Positions 35,050 through 44,631 are shown, counted from the stretch's first letter. The stretch: DNA of 64,000 nucleotides from Bacteroidales bacterium (GCA_035299085.1 DATGXG010000027.1:1-64000), one strand, 5' to 3'. Translations and numbers: made by a program. The notes: generated from the letters alone by a model not told the origin.

Positions 35050-35825
35050 TGAATAATATCCGTAATTTGAACAGCAATCAGGTCCACAACAATTACAAGA
35101 AGAGAGGCGGCTACTACAGCGCTATTGGCTGCTACCCCAACGTTTTCGGTTCCTCCTGTTACAGTGAATCCTTTATAACATCCGGTTAATCCGATAACCC
35201 ATCCAAAAACAAAGCTTTTTACAAGTGCAGGGAAAAAATCGTAAAAATCAACAGATCCGAAGGCTCTTGAAATAAAGAGGATGAGACTGACACTACCTTT
35301 CAAATTGATACCTATCCAGCTTCCGGCAAGCGCAAAGGCATCAGCAAAGACAACCAAAAGGGGAAGCATTAACATACAGGCTAAAACACGGGTAACCACA
35401 AGATATCTCACTGGATTTATTGATGAAACTTCCATGGCATCAATTTGTTCTGAAACCCTCATCGATCCTAACTCGGCGCCCATTCCTGATCCGATTTTTC
35501 CGGCAAAAATCAGGGCTGTAATTACAGGACCTATTTCGCGGATTATTGAAACGGCTACCATTCCCGGAAGCATGCTAACCGCTCCGAATTCATCCAGGGC
35601 AGGTCTTGACTGTATAGTCAGTACCATTCCCATAATGAATCCGGTTATACCAACCAGGGGAAGCGATTTATTGCCAATTTTGTAACACTGGCGCATAAAC
35701 TCCCTGAATTCAAAACCAAATGAAAACGTTTCTTTAAGAACCTGGCCGGTGAATGCAGCCACATTTCCTATTTGTAAAAGGAAGCCCTCCATTTGCAAAG
35801 AGTTGACTTTTAACGACTTTTTCAT
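35046..35825 (-). CDS. mlaE: Mla-type ABC transporter permease
   Basis: A 259-residue permease of the MlaE family with about five membrane segments. The conserved stretches GITGFIMGMVLTIQSRPAL, IREIGPVITALIFAGKIGSGMGAELGS (family core) and VFGWVIGLTGCYKG are present. It is first in the mlaEFD operon. The ATG at 35825 is followed by a 30-residue basic, amphipathic N terminus. The upstream region has an octamer array starting 77 bp away. Confidence 0.95.
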   Translation of the reverse strand: MKKSLKVNSLQMEGFLLQIGNVAAFTGQVLKETFSFGFEFREFMRQCYKIGNKSLPLVGITGFIMGMVLTIQSRPALDEFGAVSMLPGMVAVSIIREIGPVITALIFAGKIGSGMGAELGSMRVSEQIDAMEVSSINPVRYLVVTRVLACMLMLPLLVVFADAFALAGSWIGINLKGSVSLILFISRAFGSVDFYDFFPALVKSFVFGWVIGLTGCYKGFTVTGGTENVGVAANSAVVAASLLVIVVDLIAVQITDIIQ

Positions 35826-35902
35826 AACGGCTTTAAACGCGGTTGGCGTTAAAGAAACAGATTTCAGCGACGTTTTGTTTTGAAAGGGGTTCTGGGGTTC
35901 AA

Positions 35903-36006
35903 AAGTTCAGAAGTTCAAAAGTTCGGAAGTTCAGAAGTTCGGAAGTTCAGAAGTTCTGAAGTTCAGAAGTTCTGAAGTTCAGAAGTTCAAAAGTTTGGAA
36001 GTTCAA
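35903..36006. repeat. Octamer tandem array, unit AAGTTCAG
   Basis: Thirteen consecutive 8-bp units, AAGTTC plus a variable pair (AG, AA, GG or TG), fill this stretch exactly. It lies in the divergent gap between mlaE and the symporter gene. The rest of the 362-bp gap, 35826-35902 and 36007-36048, shows nothing recognisable except a loose copy of AGAGGTT. Confidence 0.95.
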
Positions 36007-36048
36007 TGGTCAAAGCTCACTGGTTCAGAGGTTAATATGTTCAGACCA

Positions 36049-36149
36049 AAACCTCTAAACCTCTAAACCTCTAAATCTCTAAACCTCTAAACCTCCAAAC
36101 CTCTAAATCTCTAAACTTCTAAACTTCTAAACTTCTAAACCTCTAAACT
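36049..36149. repeat. Octamer tandem array, unit AAACCTCT
   Basis: About twelve and a half units of AAACCTCT with variants AAATCTCT and AAACTTCT run without gaps to within 40 bp of the symporter start. The word CTAAAC is shared with the reverse strand of the array after dnaE. Confidence 0.95.
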
Positions 36150-36187
36150 TTATTATCTTTATAAACCACGAATTCAAAATCAAGATC

Positions 36188-37402
36188 ATGAAAAAGCGAT
36201 TCAGCCTGCCTTTACAAATAGCGACTGCGATAGTACTGGCCGTCATTCTGGGGTCGGTGTTCCCTTCCCTTTCACCATACATCTCATGGATAGGAACATT
36301 ATTCCTCAAAGCGCTTAAAATGATTGTTGCCCCGCTGGTGCTTGTTTCCATAATATGCGGAATGACGAAACTCCAGGGTGGCAAAGATTTTGGCCGTCTT
36401 GGTGTTAAAACATTAGCGTGGTATATAGCCACCAGCCTGATAGCCATTATTACCGGTCTCATACTTGTAAACCTCATTAAGCCGGGTGTGGGAACAACGT
36501 TAAATTTAAAGGCACATATTGCAGGATTATCTGTTCAAACCGCATCCATCTGGGACAGTCTGATGCGGATTGTGCCTGATAATATGTTCAGGGCACTTGT
36601 TGAAACTGAAATGCTGGCTATCATTTTTATAGCTATGTTATTCGGATATTTCATCACAGTTCTTGAAGATCAGCATAAAAAGACTCTCACCTCCTTTTTT
36701 GAAGCAGCCAACGAGCTTGTCATGAAAGTGACTGGTCTGATAATTTCTTTTTCACCGCTGGGAATCTTCGGAATTGTGATTAAGATAGTTGCGGAACAGC
36801 CGAACCTGGGAGAGCTTATATACCGGCTGGGGTTATACATGTTTGTTGTTATTGCAGGCCTGATTATTCATTCGGTGATTATCCTTCCGCTTATCCTTAA
36901 ATTGTCGTCCGGAATAAGTCCGTTACGTCATGCAAAGGCCATGGTGACTCCTTTGCTTACTGCATTTTCTACATCTTCTTCCAATGCTGCCCTTCCCCTT
37001 TCGATGGATGCCATGGAAAAAAATGCTGGTGTATCGGTAAAACTGACAAGCTTCACACTGCCGCTTGGAACTACAATAAATATGAACGGTACTGCTTTAT
37101 ATGAAATAGTAGCCGCCCTATTCATTGCACAGGCTTATGGAATAAATCTGACTGTAGGACAGCAGGTAATCACAGTATTCACTGCCTTAATGGCCGCTGT
37201 AGGAGCCGCCGGAGTACCCATGGCAGGAATGGTTACAATGGGTATGGTTCTAACAGCTGTAGGATTACCCATGGAAGGAATAGGACTGATACTGGCAGTA
37301 GACAGAATACTGGATATGTTCAGAACAGCGGTGAATGTATGGGGTGATACAACAGTATGTGCAATCATTGCAAAATCGGAGGGTGAAAAGATATATACTT
37401 AA
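36188..37402 (+). CDS. Dicarboxylate/amino acid:cation symporter (GltP/DctA family)
   Basis: A 404-residue member of the DAACS family, an inner membrane carrier for C4-dicarboxylates or glutamate/aspartate driven by sodium or protons. The serine-rich re-entrant loop (FSTSSSNAALP), the NMNGTALYE motif of helix 7 and the second re-entrant loop (GAAGVPMAGMV) are present, as is DRILDMFRTAVNVWGD with the substrate-binding Asp/Arg/Asn region. The substrate cannot be fixed from the motifs alone. Its stop codon overlaps the first copy of a periodic operator-like repeat. Confidence 0.94.
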   Translation: MKKRFSLPLQIATAIVLAVILGSVFPSLSPYISWIGTLFLKALKMIVAPLVLVSIICGMTKLQGGKDFGRLGVKTLAWYIATSLIAIITGLILVNLIKPGVGTTLNLKAHIAGLSVQTASIWDSLMRIVPDNMFRALVETEMLAIIFIAMLFGYFITVLEDQHKKTLTSFFEAANELVMKVTGLIISFSPLGIFGIVIKIVAEQPNLGELIYRLGLYMFVVIAGLIIHSVIILPLILKLSSGISPLRHAKAMVTPLLTAFSTSSSNAALPLSMDAMEKNAGVSVKLTSFTLPLGTTINMNGTALYEIVAALFIAQAYGINLTVGQQVITVFTALMAAVGAAGVPMAGMVTMGMVLTAVGLPMEGIGLILAVDRILDMFRTAVNVWGDTTVCAIIAKSEGEKIYT

Positions 37403-37465
37403 TGATATCCTAATGGCATCTTAATCGTTCCTTAATTTAAAATAGTTGTTTTTGGGATAAGTTTG
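37398..37465 (+). promoter_or_regulatory. Four direct repeats at 11-bp period and a -7 box
   Basis: CTTAAT, CCTAAT, CTTAAT and CTTAAT start at 37398, 37409, 37420 and 37431, that is, exactly one per 11 bp. A TAnnTTTG box (TAAGTTTG) is at 37458-37465, so the last repeat covers the place of the -33 element. Such spacing is typical of tandem binding by OmpR/PhoB-type response regulators. The regulator is not known. Confidence 0.6.
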
Positions 37466-37502
37466 AATAAGGCAATTGATATAAAAATTAATACCCTATG
37501 TT

Positions 37503-37874
37503 ATGAAAAATAAAGAAAGACTTATCCGTAAAATGAAAAATGCTGTTGAGGATCTTCAGCCATATTCATATGAGGAGTTCCGGGAAAAACTTCCGGCACT
37601 TGTCGATCGTTCTTACAGTTTTGGCCTCCTCGATACAATTTTCACAAAAAGAACCGGCAAATCGTTAAAGGATTATTTTAACCAGAGAAAACTGGAAAAA
37701 GCAAGTGAACTCATAGAACAGTATCATCTGACGGCATTGGAAGTTGCCTACCAGCTTGGCTTTAAAAGTATTTCAGCAATGATTAAAACAATAACCGATC
37801 TGCACCGATCCATTAGCACAGATATCATCGCCAATCTTCAAAGACAATTCGGATCAATGCTCCCGGCTATGTGA
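37503..37874 (+). CDS. Small protein with AraC-type DNA-binding helices
   Basis: The 123-residue protein has the pattern of an AraC/XylS DNA-binding domain: GLLDTIFTKRTGKSLKDYFNQ, RKLEKASELIEQ and LTALEVAYQLGFKSISAMIKTI, the last matching the second helix-turn-helix. There is no ligand-binding or receiver domain. The first helix-turn-helix is poorly preserved, so whether it binds DNA alone is open. It has its own predicted promoter under a tandem operator and stands 116 bp before the respiratory cluster, which could be a target. Confidence 0.75.
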   Translation: MKNKERLIRKMKNAVEDLQPYSYEEFREKLPALVDRSYSFGLLDTIFTKRTGKSLKDYFNQRKLEKASELIEQYHLTALEVAYQLGFKSISAMIKTITDLHRSISTDIIANLQRQFGSMLPAM

Positions 37875-37990
37875 TTTAAATGTTAAAATTTTTTAAACAA
37901 TATTTAACGAACGCTTGTTATTGAATGTAAATTGAGATAAATTCATATTCTGTACATATAGCTTATCCTTTTCAGTATTAAACTATTTTT

Positions 37991-39181
37991 ATGAAAATTT
38001 CACCTGCCCTCGTTTCATTAGCGTGTTTTTTCATTCTACAGTGTACAATCTATGGACAAAGCGATACGGGCCAGGCGAAACAGCTGAATGATTCAGGACA
38101 GGCTACCCTTGCTTTAAAAGATTCAGCCCAGGCCCAGGATCTTAGTAAATGGAATTCCTATACGAGCCATGACGTCAGGGCAGGTGAAAGAATTTTTCAC
38201 GGCTTTGTTTCTTCCCAGTTGAACACTGTCAATTGTGCGTCCTGTCATAATGTCCAGGCAATTGATACGTTTAACTGGAATCCTTCGGCATTTGAACTCG
38301 GACTAAAGTATCAAGAAAGAGGTTTTAATTCATTTAAATCAGCTATAATGGAGCCGACGGGGCAGGTAATGTCCCGTATTCATCAGAATCTTAATCTTAC
38401 CGATGAACAGATCCACCAGGTTAAAAGTTACCTCACTGACCTGGCCATCAAAGGTCAGGAACCTTTAAAACCACTTAAAACCAACCGGATCCTTTTCTTT
38501 TTATTGATTTTTGTCTTCATACTGGCATTTGTTGACCTCGCTTTTACCCACATTATAAAGCTAAGGCTGCTTCATTTTGCCATAATGGGTATTTCACTGC
38601 TGCTGATCACACGATATCTTGTTATTTCAGCAATCGATGTCGGAAGATCACAGGATTATCAGCCTGACCAACCTATCAAATTTTCACATGCCGTACATGC
38701 CGGACAAAACCAGACAAGTTGTCTTTATTGCCATTTCAATGCCGAACGAAGCAAATTTGCAGGAATTCCTCCGGCAAATGTTTGTACTAACTGCCATGTG
38801 CTTGTTAAGGAAGGCGCAAGGAGCGGCAAATTTGAAATTGCGAAGATTTATGATGCACTCGAAAAAAATGAACCCATAAAATGGGTCAAAATCCATAACC
38901 TGCCTGATTTTGTATTTTTCAGTCATTCACAACATGTGGTGGCAGGAAAAATCGATTGCATCCAGTGCCATGGCGATGTGACCAAAATGGACCAGGTAGC
39001 GCAGGTAAAAGATCTTTCAATGGGATGGTGCATTAATTGCCACAGGACAACGAAAGTTCAGTTCGACAACAAGTTTTACGGAAAGTACGCGGAATTGCAT
39101 AAAATGCTAAGAGAAGGAAAAATTACCGGTGTCACCGAAGAACAGATCGGTGGTACTGATTGTATGAAATGTCACTATTAA
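37991..39181 (+). CDS. actA: Alternative complex III, multihaem cytochrome c subunit ActA
   Basis: A signal peptide is followed by a monohaem-type cytochrome c domain (CASCH at about residue 82), two membrane segments (residues ~166-215) and a C-terminal domain with five CXXCH motifs (CLYCH 244, CTNCH 265, CIQCH 323, CINCH 347, CMKCH 391). Six haems are thus predicted, one more than the pentahaem ActA described in well-studied complexes. It is the first gene of the act cluster and should pass electrons from the quinol site to the oxidase. The 116 bp before it are AT-rich without a clear promoter. Confidence 0.93.
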   Translation: MKISPALVSLACFFILQCTIYGQSDTGQAKQLNDSGQATLALKDSAQAQDLSKWNSYTSHDVRAGERIFHGFVSSQLNTVNCASCHNVQAIDTFNWNPSAFELGLKYQERGFNSFKSAIMEPTGQVMSRIHQNLNLTDEQIHQVKSYLTDLAIKGQEPLKPLKTNRILFFLLIFVFILAFVDLAFTHIIKLRLLHFAIMGISLLLITRYLVISAIDVGRSQDYQPDQPIKFSHAVHAGQNQTSCLYCHFNAERSKFAGIPPANVCTNCHVLVKEGARSGKFEIAKIYDALEKNEPIKWVKIHNLPDFVFFSHSQHVVAGKIDCIQCHGDVTKMDQVAQVKDLSMGWCINCHRTTKVQFDNKFYGKYAELHKMLREGKITGVTEEQIGGTDCMKCHY

Positions 39182-39195
39182 ACCGGTATATCCAT

Positions 39196-42153
39196 ATGAA
39201 AAAATACTGGCGCAGCCTCGAGGAAGTTGTATCAGGACCTGTTAATGAACAGGAAGAATATATTGAGTCAGCTGATAAGGAGAATATTCTTTCTTCCATG
39301 CTTGAAGGCATTCCGTTTAAGCAGAATGCCTCACGCAGGGATTTTATCAAGCTGATGAGTTACAGTGTTACATCAGCTGCTTTGCTGGCTGCGTGCCAAA
39401 AGCCTGTTCAACACGCGATCCCTTTCCTTATTCAGCCCAGTGATGTTACTCCGGGTATAGCCTCCCATTTCGCTTCAACCTTTTTTGACGGATCAGAATT
39501 CTGCCCTGTTGTGGTTAAAGTAAGAGACGGACGACCCATCAAACTCGAAGGAAATAAACAATATTCATGGGCCAATGGAGGAACATCGCCCAGGGTACAG
39601 GCTTCCGTATTAAGCTTATATGATAATGCCCGGTTAAAGGGGCCGTCATATAAAGGCAAACCCATAACCTGGAATAAGCTTGACAGTGAGGTAATTGCAA
39701 AACTTACAAAGATTAACCAGGAAGGTAAAGAAATCGTATTTCTGGCTTCTAGTATATACAGTCCGTCTACACGAAACGTTATTGAAAATTTCAGTAAAGC
39801 ATTTTCTCAAACCCGGGTGGTGTATTACGATGGTATCTCTTATTCGGGTATCCTGGATGCGTACCGTGAAGTTACAGGGATAGAAGGAATTCCTTACCCG
39901 CTCTTTGAAAAGGCGGATGTGATTGTGAATTTCGGTGCCGATTTCCTCGGTACCTGGCTGATGCCAACTGAATTCGCTTTATCCTATGTCAAACGCAGAA
40001 AGGTAGAAAAGGAAAAAACAAATATGAGCAGGCATATTCAGCTTGAACCGAATATGTCACTTACAGGAAGCAATGCTGACGAAAGGATACAGATAAAACC
40101 ATCCGATGAACCGGCAATTATGGTCAGGTTGTATAATCTGATCGCTTCAAAAGCAGGAGGCGAACCTATTCCTGTTCAAAATGCGAATAGTGATCTGCCT
40201 CTTGAAAAAATTGCTGCCGAACTTCTTTCTGCAAAGGGAAAATCAATTGTGTTGTCGGGTTCCAACGACATCACGGTTCAAAAGATTGTCATTGCCATAA
40301 ACCGGCTCCTCGGAAATTTTGGTAATACTCTCGTTACTGACCGTCCCATACTGATAAAGAAAGGATCTGATAAACAGTTATTTGATCTGGTTGGCAGAAT
40401 GCAGGATGGCCGAGTAGGTGCCGTGCTATTCTATAATACAAACCCTGTGTATGATTACTATGACCAGGGTGCATTTGTAAAGGCGATGGAAAAGACGGAA
40501 TTAAAAATTTCGTTTAACTCATTTCCTGATGAAACCTCTAATCATTGCGATTATGTTTGTCCCGATTACCATTTTCTTGAATCATGGAATGATTTTGAGC
40601 CCAGAAAGGGTATTTACAGTGTTTCACAGCCGACAATCTATCATATATTCGATACCCGCCAGGTGCAGGACAGTTTGCTTACCTGGATGAGTGCACCCGA
40701 ATCATATGCCGATTTTCTTCGCAATAACTGGAAAAACAATTTATATCCTCAGATTAAAACTGAAAGTGATTTTGAAACTTTCTGGGTAAAACTGTTACAG
40801 AACGGTTGTTTTGAAACAAACACAGGTTCGGAATCCGCTGTTCCGTTTAATGCTGATATGAGAAATGTGACTGTACAGGAATCAACCACTAAGTTCGAAC
40901 TTCAGCTTGTGGTTCCTGTGCCGGTTTCGTCCCCATATCATTCGAATAATCCATGGTTGCAGGAATTACCTGACCCTATTACACGGGTTACCTGGGATAA
41001 TTATGCTTCGGTTTCCCCGAAACTCGCAGAGGAAAAAGGAATTGAAACCGGGGATATTCTTAAAATCGGTGATCTTGAGATTCCAGCCCTTGTTCAACCC
41101 GGACAAAAATTCGAGGTCGTTTCAATTGGACTGAACTATGGAAGAAAAAATGCAGGAAAGGTAGCTGAAAATGTAGGGGTTAATGTTTATCCTTACCTGG
41201 CAAGGAGCAAAGATGATACCATCCAATATTATCGTGAAATTCCCGAACCGCTGAAAACAGGTAAAAAGGAAGTCCTTGCACAGAGCCAGACACATCACAC
41301 CCTTGAAGGCAGAAATATAGTAAGGGAAACCACACTCGCAGAATATAAAAACAAGCCGAATGCCGGCAACGAAATGCATGAGGAATTTGAAAAGATGCAT
41401 CATACGCTTTATCCTGACCGGGAGTATACTAATTTTCACTGGGGGATGGGCGTTGATCTCAATTCATGCATTGGTTGCGGCGCCTGCACAATCGCGTGCC
41501 AGGCTGAAAATAATGTAGCCGTGGTAGGTAAAGAGCAGGTTATCAAGCGTCGTATCATGCATTGGATCAGGATAGACCGTTATTACCTAGGTGCTCCTGA
41601 AGCCCCGTCGGTTGTATACCAGCCGATGACCTGCCAGCACTGCGATAATGCACCCTGTGAAAATGTTTGTCCTGTTGCCGCCACCACCCACAGCAATGAA
41701 GGGTTGAATCAAATGGCTTATGCACGGTGTGTGGGAACCCGTTACTGTATTAACAACTGTCCCTACAAAGTAAGACGCTTTAACTGGTTCAGGTTTACTG
41801 ATAACCCTAAATTTGATTACAACCAGGCTTCCGAACTGGGTAAACTGGTTCTCAACCCGGATGTTATCGTGCGTGAACGCGGTGTTGTTGAGAAATGCAC
41901 ATTCTGCGTTCAGCGAATACAGGAAAAGAAACTTGCAGCAAAACTTGAAAACCGGACTTTGCAGGATGGTGAGGTGATTCCGGCATGTGTGCAGGCTTGT
42001 CCCGTAGACGCTCTTTCATTCGGAGATCTGAATGACAAGCACAGCAATATTTTCAAATTATATACCAATGAGCGGAATTATCATGTACTTGAGGAATTGC
42101 ATACATTGCCGAAAATTGGTTATTTAACAAAAGTAAGAAACACAGAAGCCTGA
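39196..42153 (+). CDS. actB: Alternative complex III, iron-sulfur/molybdopterin-like subunit ActB
   Basis: The 985-residue protein joins a molybdopterin-oxidoreductase-like domain (no cofactor-binding cluster motif at its start) to a C-terminal ferredoxin-like part with four cysteine groups: CIGCGACTIACQ, CQHCDNAPCENVCP, CVGTRYCINNCP and CTFC with CVQACP. A twin-arginine-type segment (RRDFIKLM, then a hydrophobic run and LLAACQ) lies near residue 60, as usual in ActB. The ATG at 39196 is chosen because 39160 overlaps actA and adds nothing conserved. It should sit on the periplasmic face of ACIII. Confidence 0.95.
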   Translation: MKKYWRSLEEVVSGPVNEQEEYIESADKENILSSMLEGIPFKQNASRRDFIKLMSYSVTSAALLAACQKPVQHAIPFLIQPSDVTPGIASHFASTFFDGSEFCPVVVKVRDGRPIKLEGNKQYSWANGGTSPRVQASVLSLYDNARLKGPSYKGKPITWNKLDSEVIAKLTKINQEGKEIVFLASSIYSPSTRNVIENFSKAFSQTRVVYYDGISYSGILDAYREVTGIEGIPYPLFEKADVIVNFGADFLGTWLMPTEFALSYVKRRKVEKEKTNMSRHIQLEPNMSLTGSNADERIQIKPSDEPAIMVRLYNLIASKAGGEPIPVQNANSDLPLEKIAAELLSAKGKSIVLSGSNDITVQKIVIAINRLLGNFGNTLVTDRPILIKKGSDKQLFDLVGRMQDGRVGAVLFYNTNPVYDYYDQGAFVKAMEKTELKISFNSFPDETSNHCDYVCPDYHFLESWNDFEPRKGIYSVSQPTIYHIFDTRQVQDSLLTWMSAPESYADFLRNNWKNNLYPQIKTESDFETFWVKLLQNGCFETNTGSESAVPFNADMRNVTVQESTTKFELQLVVPVPVSSPYHSNNPWLQELPDPITRVTWDNYASVSPKLAEEKGIETGDILKIGDLEIPALVQPGQKFEVVSIGLNYGRKNAGKVAENVGVNVYPYLARSKDDTIQYYREIPEPLKTGKKEVLAQSQTHHTLEGRNIVRETTLAEYKNKPNAGNEMHEEFEKMHHTLYPDREYTNFHWGMGVDLNSCIGCGACTIACQAENNVAVVGKEQVIKRRIMHWIRIDRYYLGAPEAPSVVYQPMTCQHCDNAPCENVCPVAATTHSNEGLNQMAYARCVGTRYCINNCPYKVRRFNWFRFTDNPKFDYNQASELGKLVLNPDVIVRERGVVEKCTFCVQRIQEKKLAAKLENRTLQDGEVIPACVQACPVDALSFGDLNDKHSNIFKLYTNERNYHVLEELHTLPKIGYLTKVRNTEA

Positions 42154-42157
42154 GCCT

Positions 42158-43543
42158 ATGGATGCCCGAGAAATACGAGGTGATCTGATTACCGGTAACA
42201 AAAAGATGTCGGATGTTACACGTGACATTATCCGCCCGATAGAAGCGCCGGCTCCCAAATGGTGGTTTATTGCCATGGGATTAAGCACTATTACTATGTT
42301 ATGGGGCTTGTATTGCATGTACCTGACTGTCCGTTTTGGGATTGGTATGTGGAACCTGAATAACAGTGTCGGATGGGGCTGGGACATCATTAACTTTGTC
42401 TGGTGGATCGGGATCGGCCATGCCGGCACTGCGTTTTCTATCTTTCTCCTGGTTTTGAGGCAGAAATGGCGTACATCAATCAACCGCGCGGCAGAAGCCA
42501 TGACCGTTTTTGCAGTAGTCTGCGCTGCTCTGTTCCCTACTCTGCATATGGGACGTGTATGGAATGCATTTTTCATTTTTCCTTACCCGAATACGCGCGG
42601 TCCCCTGTGGGTCAATTATAATTCCCCGCTGTTCTGGGATTTCACTGCCATTACAGCTTACCTCATCATTTCAGCATCATTCTGGTACCTGGGTATGTTG
42701 CCTGATTTCGGTACCATACGCGACAAAACAAAATCGAAAATACGTAAAGCAGTCTATGGCTTTTTTGCTATGGGCTGGACAGGTTCCTCAGGGCAGTGGC
42801 AGCGTTTTGAAGCTCTTGCCTTTGTGCTCAGCGGACTGGCAGCTGTACTTGTTGTTTCTGTACATTCAATTGTATCCACCGACTTTGCCTCATCTGTCAT
42901 TCCGGGATGGCACACTACCCTTTTCCCTCCTTACTTTGTTGTAGGAGCCATCTTCTCAGGTTTTGCGATGGTTCTTACTCTCATGATCATGATCAGGGTG
43001 TTGTATAAGCTTCATAATTATATTACCGATTCACATCTCCAGGCAACTGCAAAGATCCTGACTTTTGTGAGCCTTATCATGGGCACTGCATACATGACTG
43101 AAATTTTTATCGCCTGGTACTCGGGTAACAAATACGAGTTGTTTACCTTCTTTCATAACCGGATCACCGGCGATTTTGCCCCCCAATTCTGGGTTATGTT
43201 CGTATGTAACGCACTGGTGCCCCAGTTGTTCTGGATTAAAAAAGTAAGAAGCAACCTGTTCATGATGTTCCTTATTTCGTTGATTATCAATGTAGGTATG
43301 TGGTTTGAACGGTTCAATATTATTGTCACAAGCCTGTCAAAGGATTATCTGCCCTCCAGTTGGGCAACCTATCACGCTTCATGGGTGGAAGTGGGTGTGT
43401 TTCTGGGGACCATAGGAATCTTTGCAATCGGTATCCTGCTTTTCTTCCGCTATATTCCTATGATGGCGATCAGCGAGCTTAAAGTGGCCCTTACCGATAA
43501 AGAAAACAGTCCGCATTCACCTTCACAATCTGGACTCAAATAG
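42158..43543 (+). CDS. actC: Alternative complex III, NrfD-like quinol-binding subunit ActC
   Basis: An integral membrane protein of 461 residues with about ten segments, homologous to NrfD/PsrC. It carries the quinol site of ACIII. Typical features include WWFIAMGLSTITMLWGLYC, the GIGHAGTAFSIFLLVLRQKWR region and RTSINRAAEAMT. It lies 4 bp after actB. Confidence 0.94.
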   Translation: MDAREIRGDLITGNKKMSDVTRDIIRPIEAPAPKWWFIAMGLSTITMLWGLYCMYLTVRFGIGMWNLNNSVGWGWDIINFVWWIGIGHAGTAFSIFLLVLRQKWRTSINRAAEAMTVFAVVCAALFPTLHMGRVWNAFFIFPYPNTRGPLWVNYNSPLFWDFTAITAYLIISASFWYLGMLPDFGTIRDKTKSKIRKAVYGFFAMGWTGSSGQWQRFEALAFVLSGLAAVLVVSVHSIVSTDFASSVIPGWHTTLFPPYFVVGAIFSGFAMVLTLMIMIRVLYKLHNYITDSHLQATAKILTFVSLIMGTAYMTEIFIAWYSGNKYELFTFFHNRITGDFAPQFWVMFVCNALVPQLFWIKKVRSNLFMMFLISLIINVGMWFERFNIIVTSLSKDYLPSSWATYHASWVEVGVFLGTIGIFAIGILLFFRYIPMMAISELKVALTDKENSPHSPSQSGLK

Positions 43544-43551
43544 TTTTGAAT

Positions 43552-44064
43552 ATGGAACAGAAAAAAATACTGGGCATTTTTGAAGACGAGGAAAAGTTTG
43601 AACATGCTGTTAAAGCGCTTAAGGATGCAAACACTGAAATTTTTGAACTGTTTGCCCCTGTCCCTGTTCACACAGCTGTGAGGATGGTAACCGGCAAATC
43701 ACGGATACCTACGATCTCATATTTTCTAGGAATAGTAATGATGCTTGCTGTTTTGTCATTTTTATATTACACAGCCGTTATTGACTGGCCGTTGAATTTC
43801 GGTGGAAAACCCACCAATGCCTTTCCTTCATTTATAGTGGTTACCCTTATTCTGACCATCCTTTCAGTTACTCTTATCAGCTTACTAATCTTTTCGATGC
43901 GGGCAAAACTTTACCCGGGTAAAAAAACGACGGTTATGGATGACAGAGCTGTGGATGATAAATTTATAATCGTTCTTGATCCGCACCGCGTAACTGAAGC
44001 CAGGGATTTACTTTTAAAAAATGGTGCCGAAGAAGTGATTCAATATACCGGAGAACATGAATAA
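43552..44064 (+). CDS. actD: Alternative complex III subunit ActD (DUF3341)
   Basis: A 170-residue protein with two central membrane segments (TISYFLGIVMMLAVLSFLYYT and FIVVTLILTILSVTLISLLI) between cytoplasmic ends. The first ~50 residues (ILGIFEDEEKFEHAVKALKD) and the last ones (DPHRVTEARDLLLKNGAEEV) form the ferredoxin-like part typical of ActD. The ATG at 43552 is used rather than the TTG two codons before. Its end overlaps actE by 8 bp. Confidence 0.93.
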   Translation: MEQKKILGIFEDEEKFEHAVKALKDANTEIFELFAPVPVHTAVRMVTGKSRIPTISYFLGIVMMLAVLSFLYYTAVIDWPLNFGGKPTNAFPSFIVVTLILTILSVTLISLLIFSMRAKLYPGKKTTVMDDRAVDDKFIIVLDPHRVTEARDLLLKNGAEEVIQYTGEHE

Positions 44065-44629
44065 AACTCTATCTGTGCTGATTTTATTTGTAATCAGCCT
44101 TCAGGGCTGCGACAGGGATAAGAACAACCCGGGGTATGATTATTTCCCGGATATGTTTTATTCCAGCGCCTATACAACCTATGAGCCCAATCCGAATTTT
44201 AAGGACAGCATGACTCTGCAGCCTTATGTAAAAGGAACTATTTCAAGGGAAGCTGAAATTTATCCCTATGAAAGAAGTGATGAAGGAATTGCAAAAGCGG
44301 CTTCGTTGAAGAATCCATTATTACCTGATTCGCTAGTTTTAAACAGGGGCAAGCAGGTTTATACAAATGTTTGCCTTCAATGTCACGGAGAAACCGGGGA
44401 CGGAAAAGGACACCTTTTTACATCGGGAAAATATCCATTTCCCCCTGCCAACCTTATAAGCCCGAAGATTGTTAATAGAACTGACGGCCAGATTTACCAT
44501 GTAATCACGGTAGGATTCGGCATTATGGAACCTCATGGCCTTATAGTCCGCCCCGACGACCGTTGGAAAGTCGTGCTTTATGTTAGAAGTCTGCAGGCTA
44601 ACGCATCACAGAGTCAAACGAATCAGTAA
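44057..44629 (+). CDS. actE: Alternative complex III, monohaem cytochrome c subunit ActE
   Basis: A lipoprotein signal with lipobox LQGC leads a 190-residue cytochrome with one CXXCH (CLQCH, about residue 113) and a methionine in GFGIMEPHG as the likely sixth ligand. It should be anchored to the membrane on the periplasmic side and carry electrons out of ACIII. It overlaps actD and is followed after 2 bp by actF. Confidence 0.93.
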   Translation: MNKTLSVLILFVISLQGCDRDKNNPGYDYFPDMFYSSAYTTYEPNPNFKDSMTLQPYVKGTISREAEIYPYERSDEGIAKAASLKNPLLPDSLVLNRGKQVYTNVCLQCHGETGDGKGHLFTSGKYPFPPANLISPKIVNRTDGQIYHVITVGFGIMEPHGLIVRPDDRWKVVLYVRSLQANASQSQTNQ

Positions 44630-44631
44630 TC

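Noticed and set aside
39160..39195. ActB start at 39160, overlapping actA
   Set aside because: The twelve extra residues are not conserved and the ATG at 39196 opens the typical MKKYWRSLEE start.
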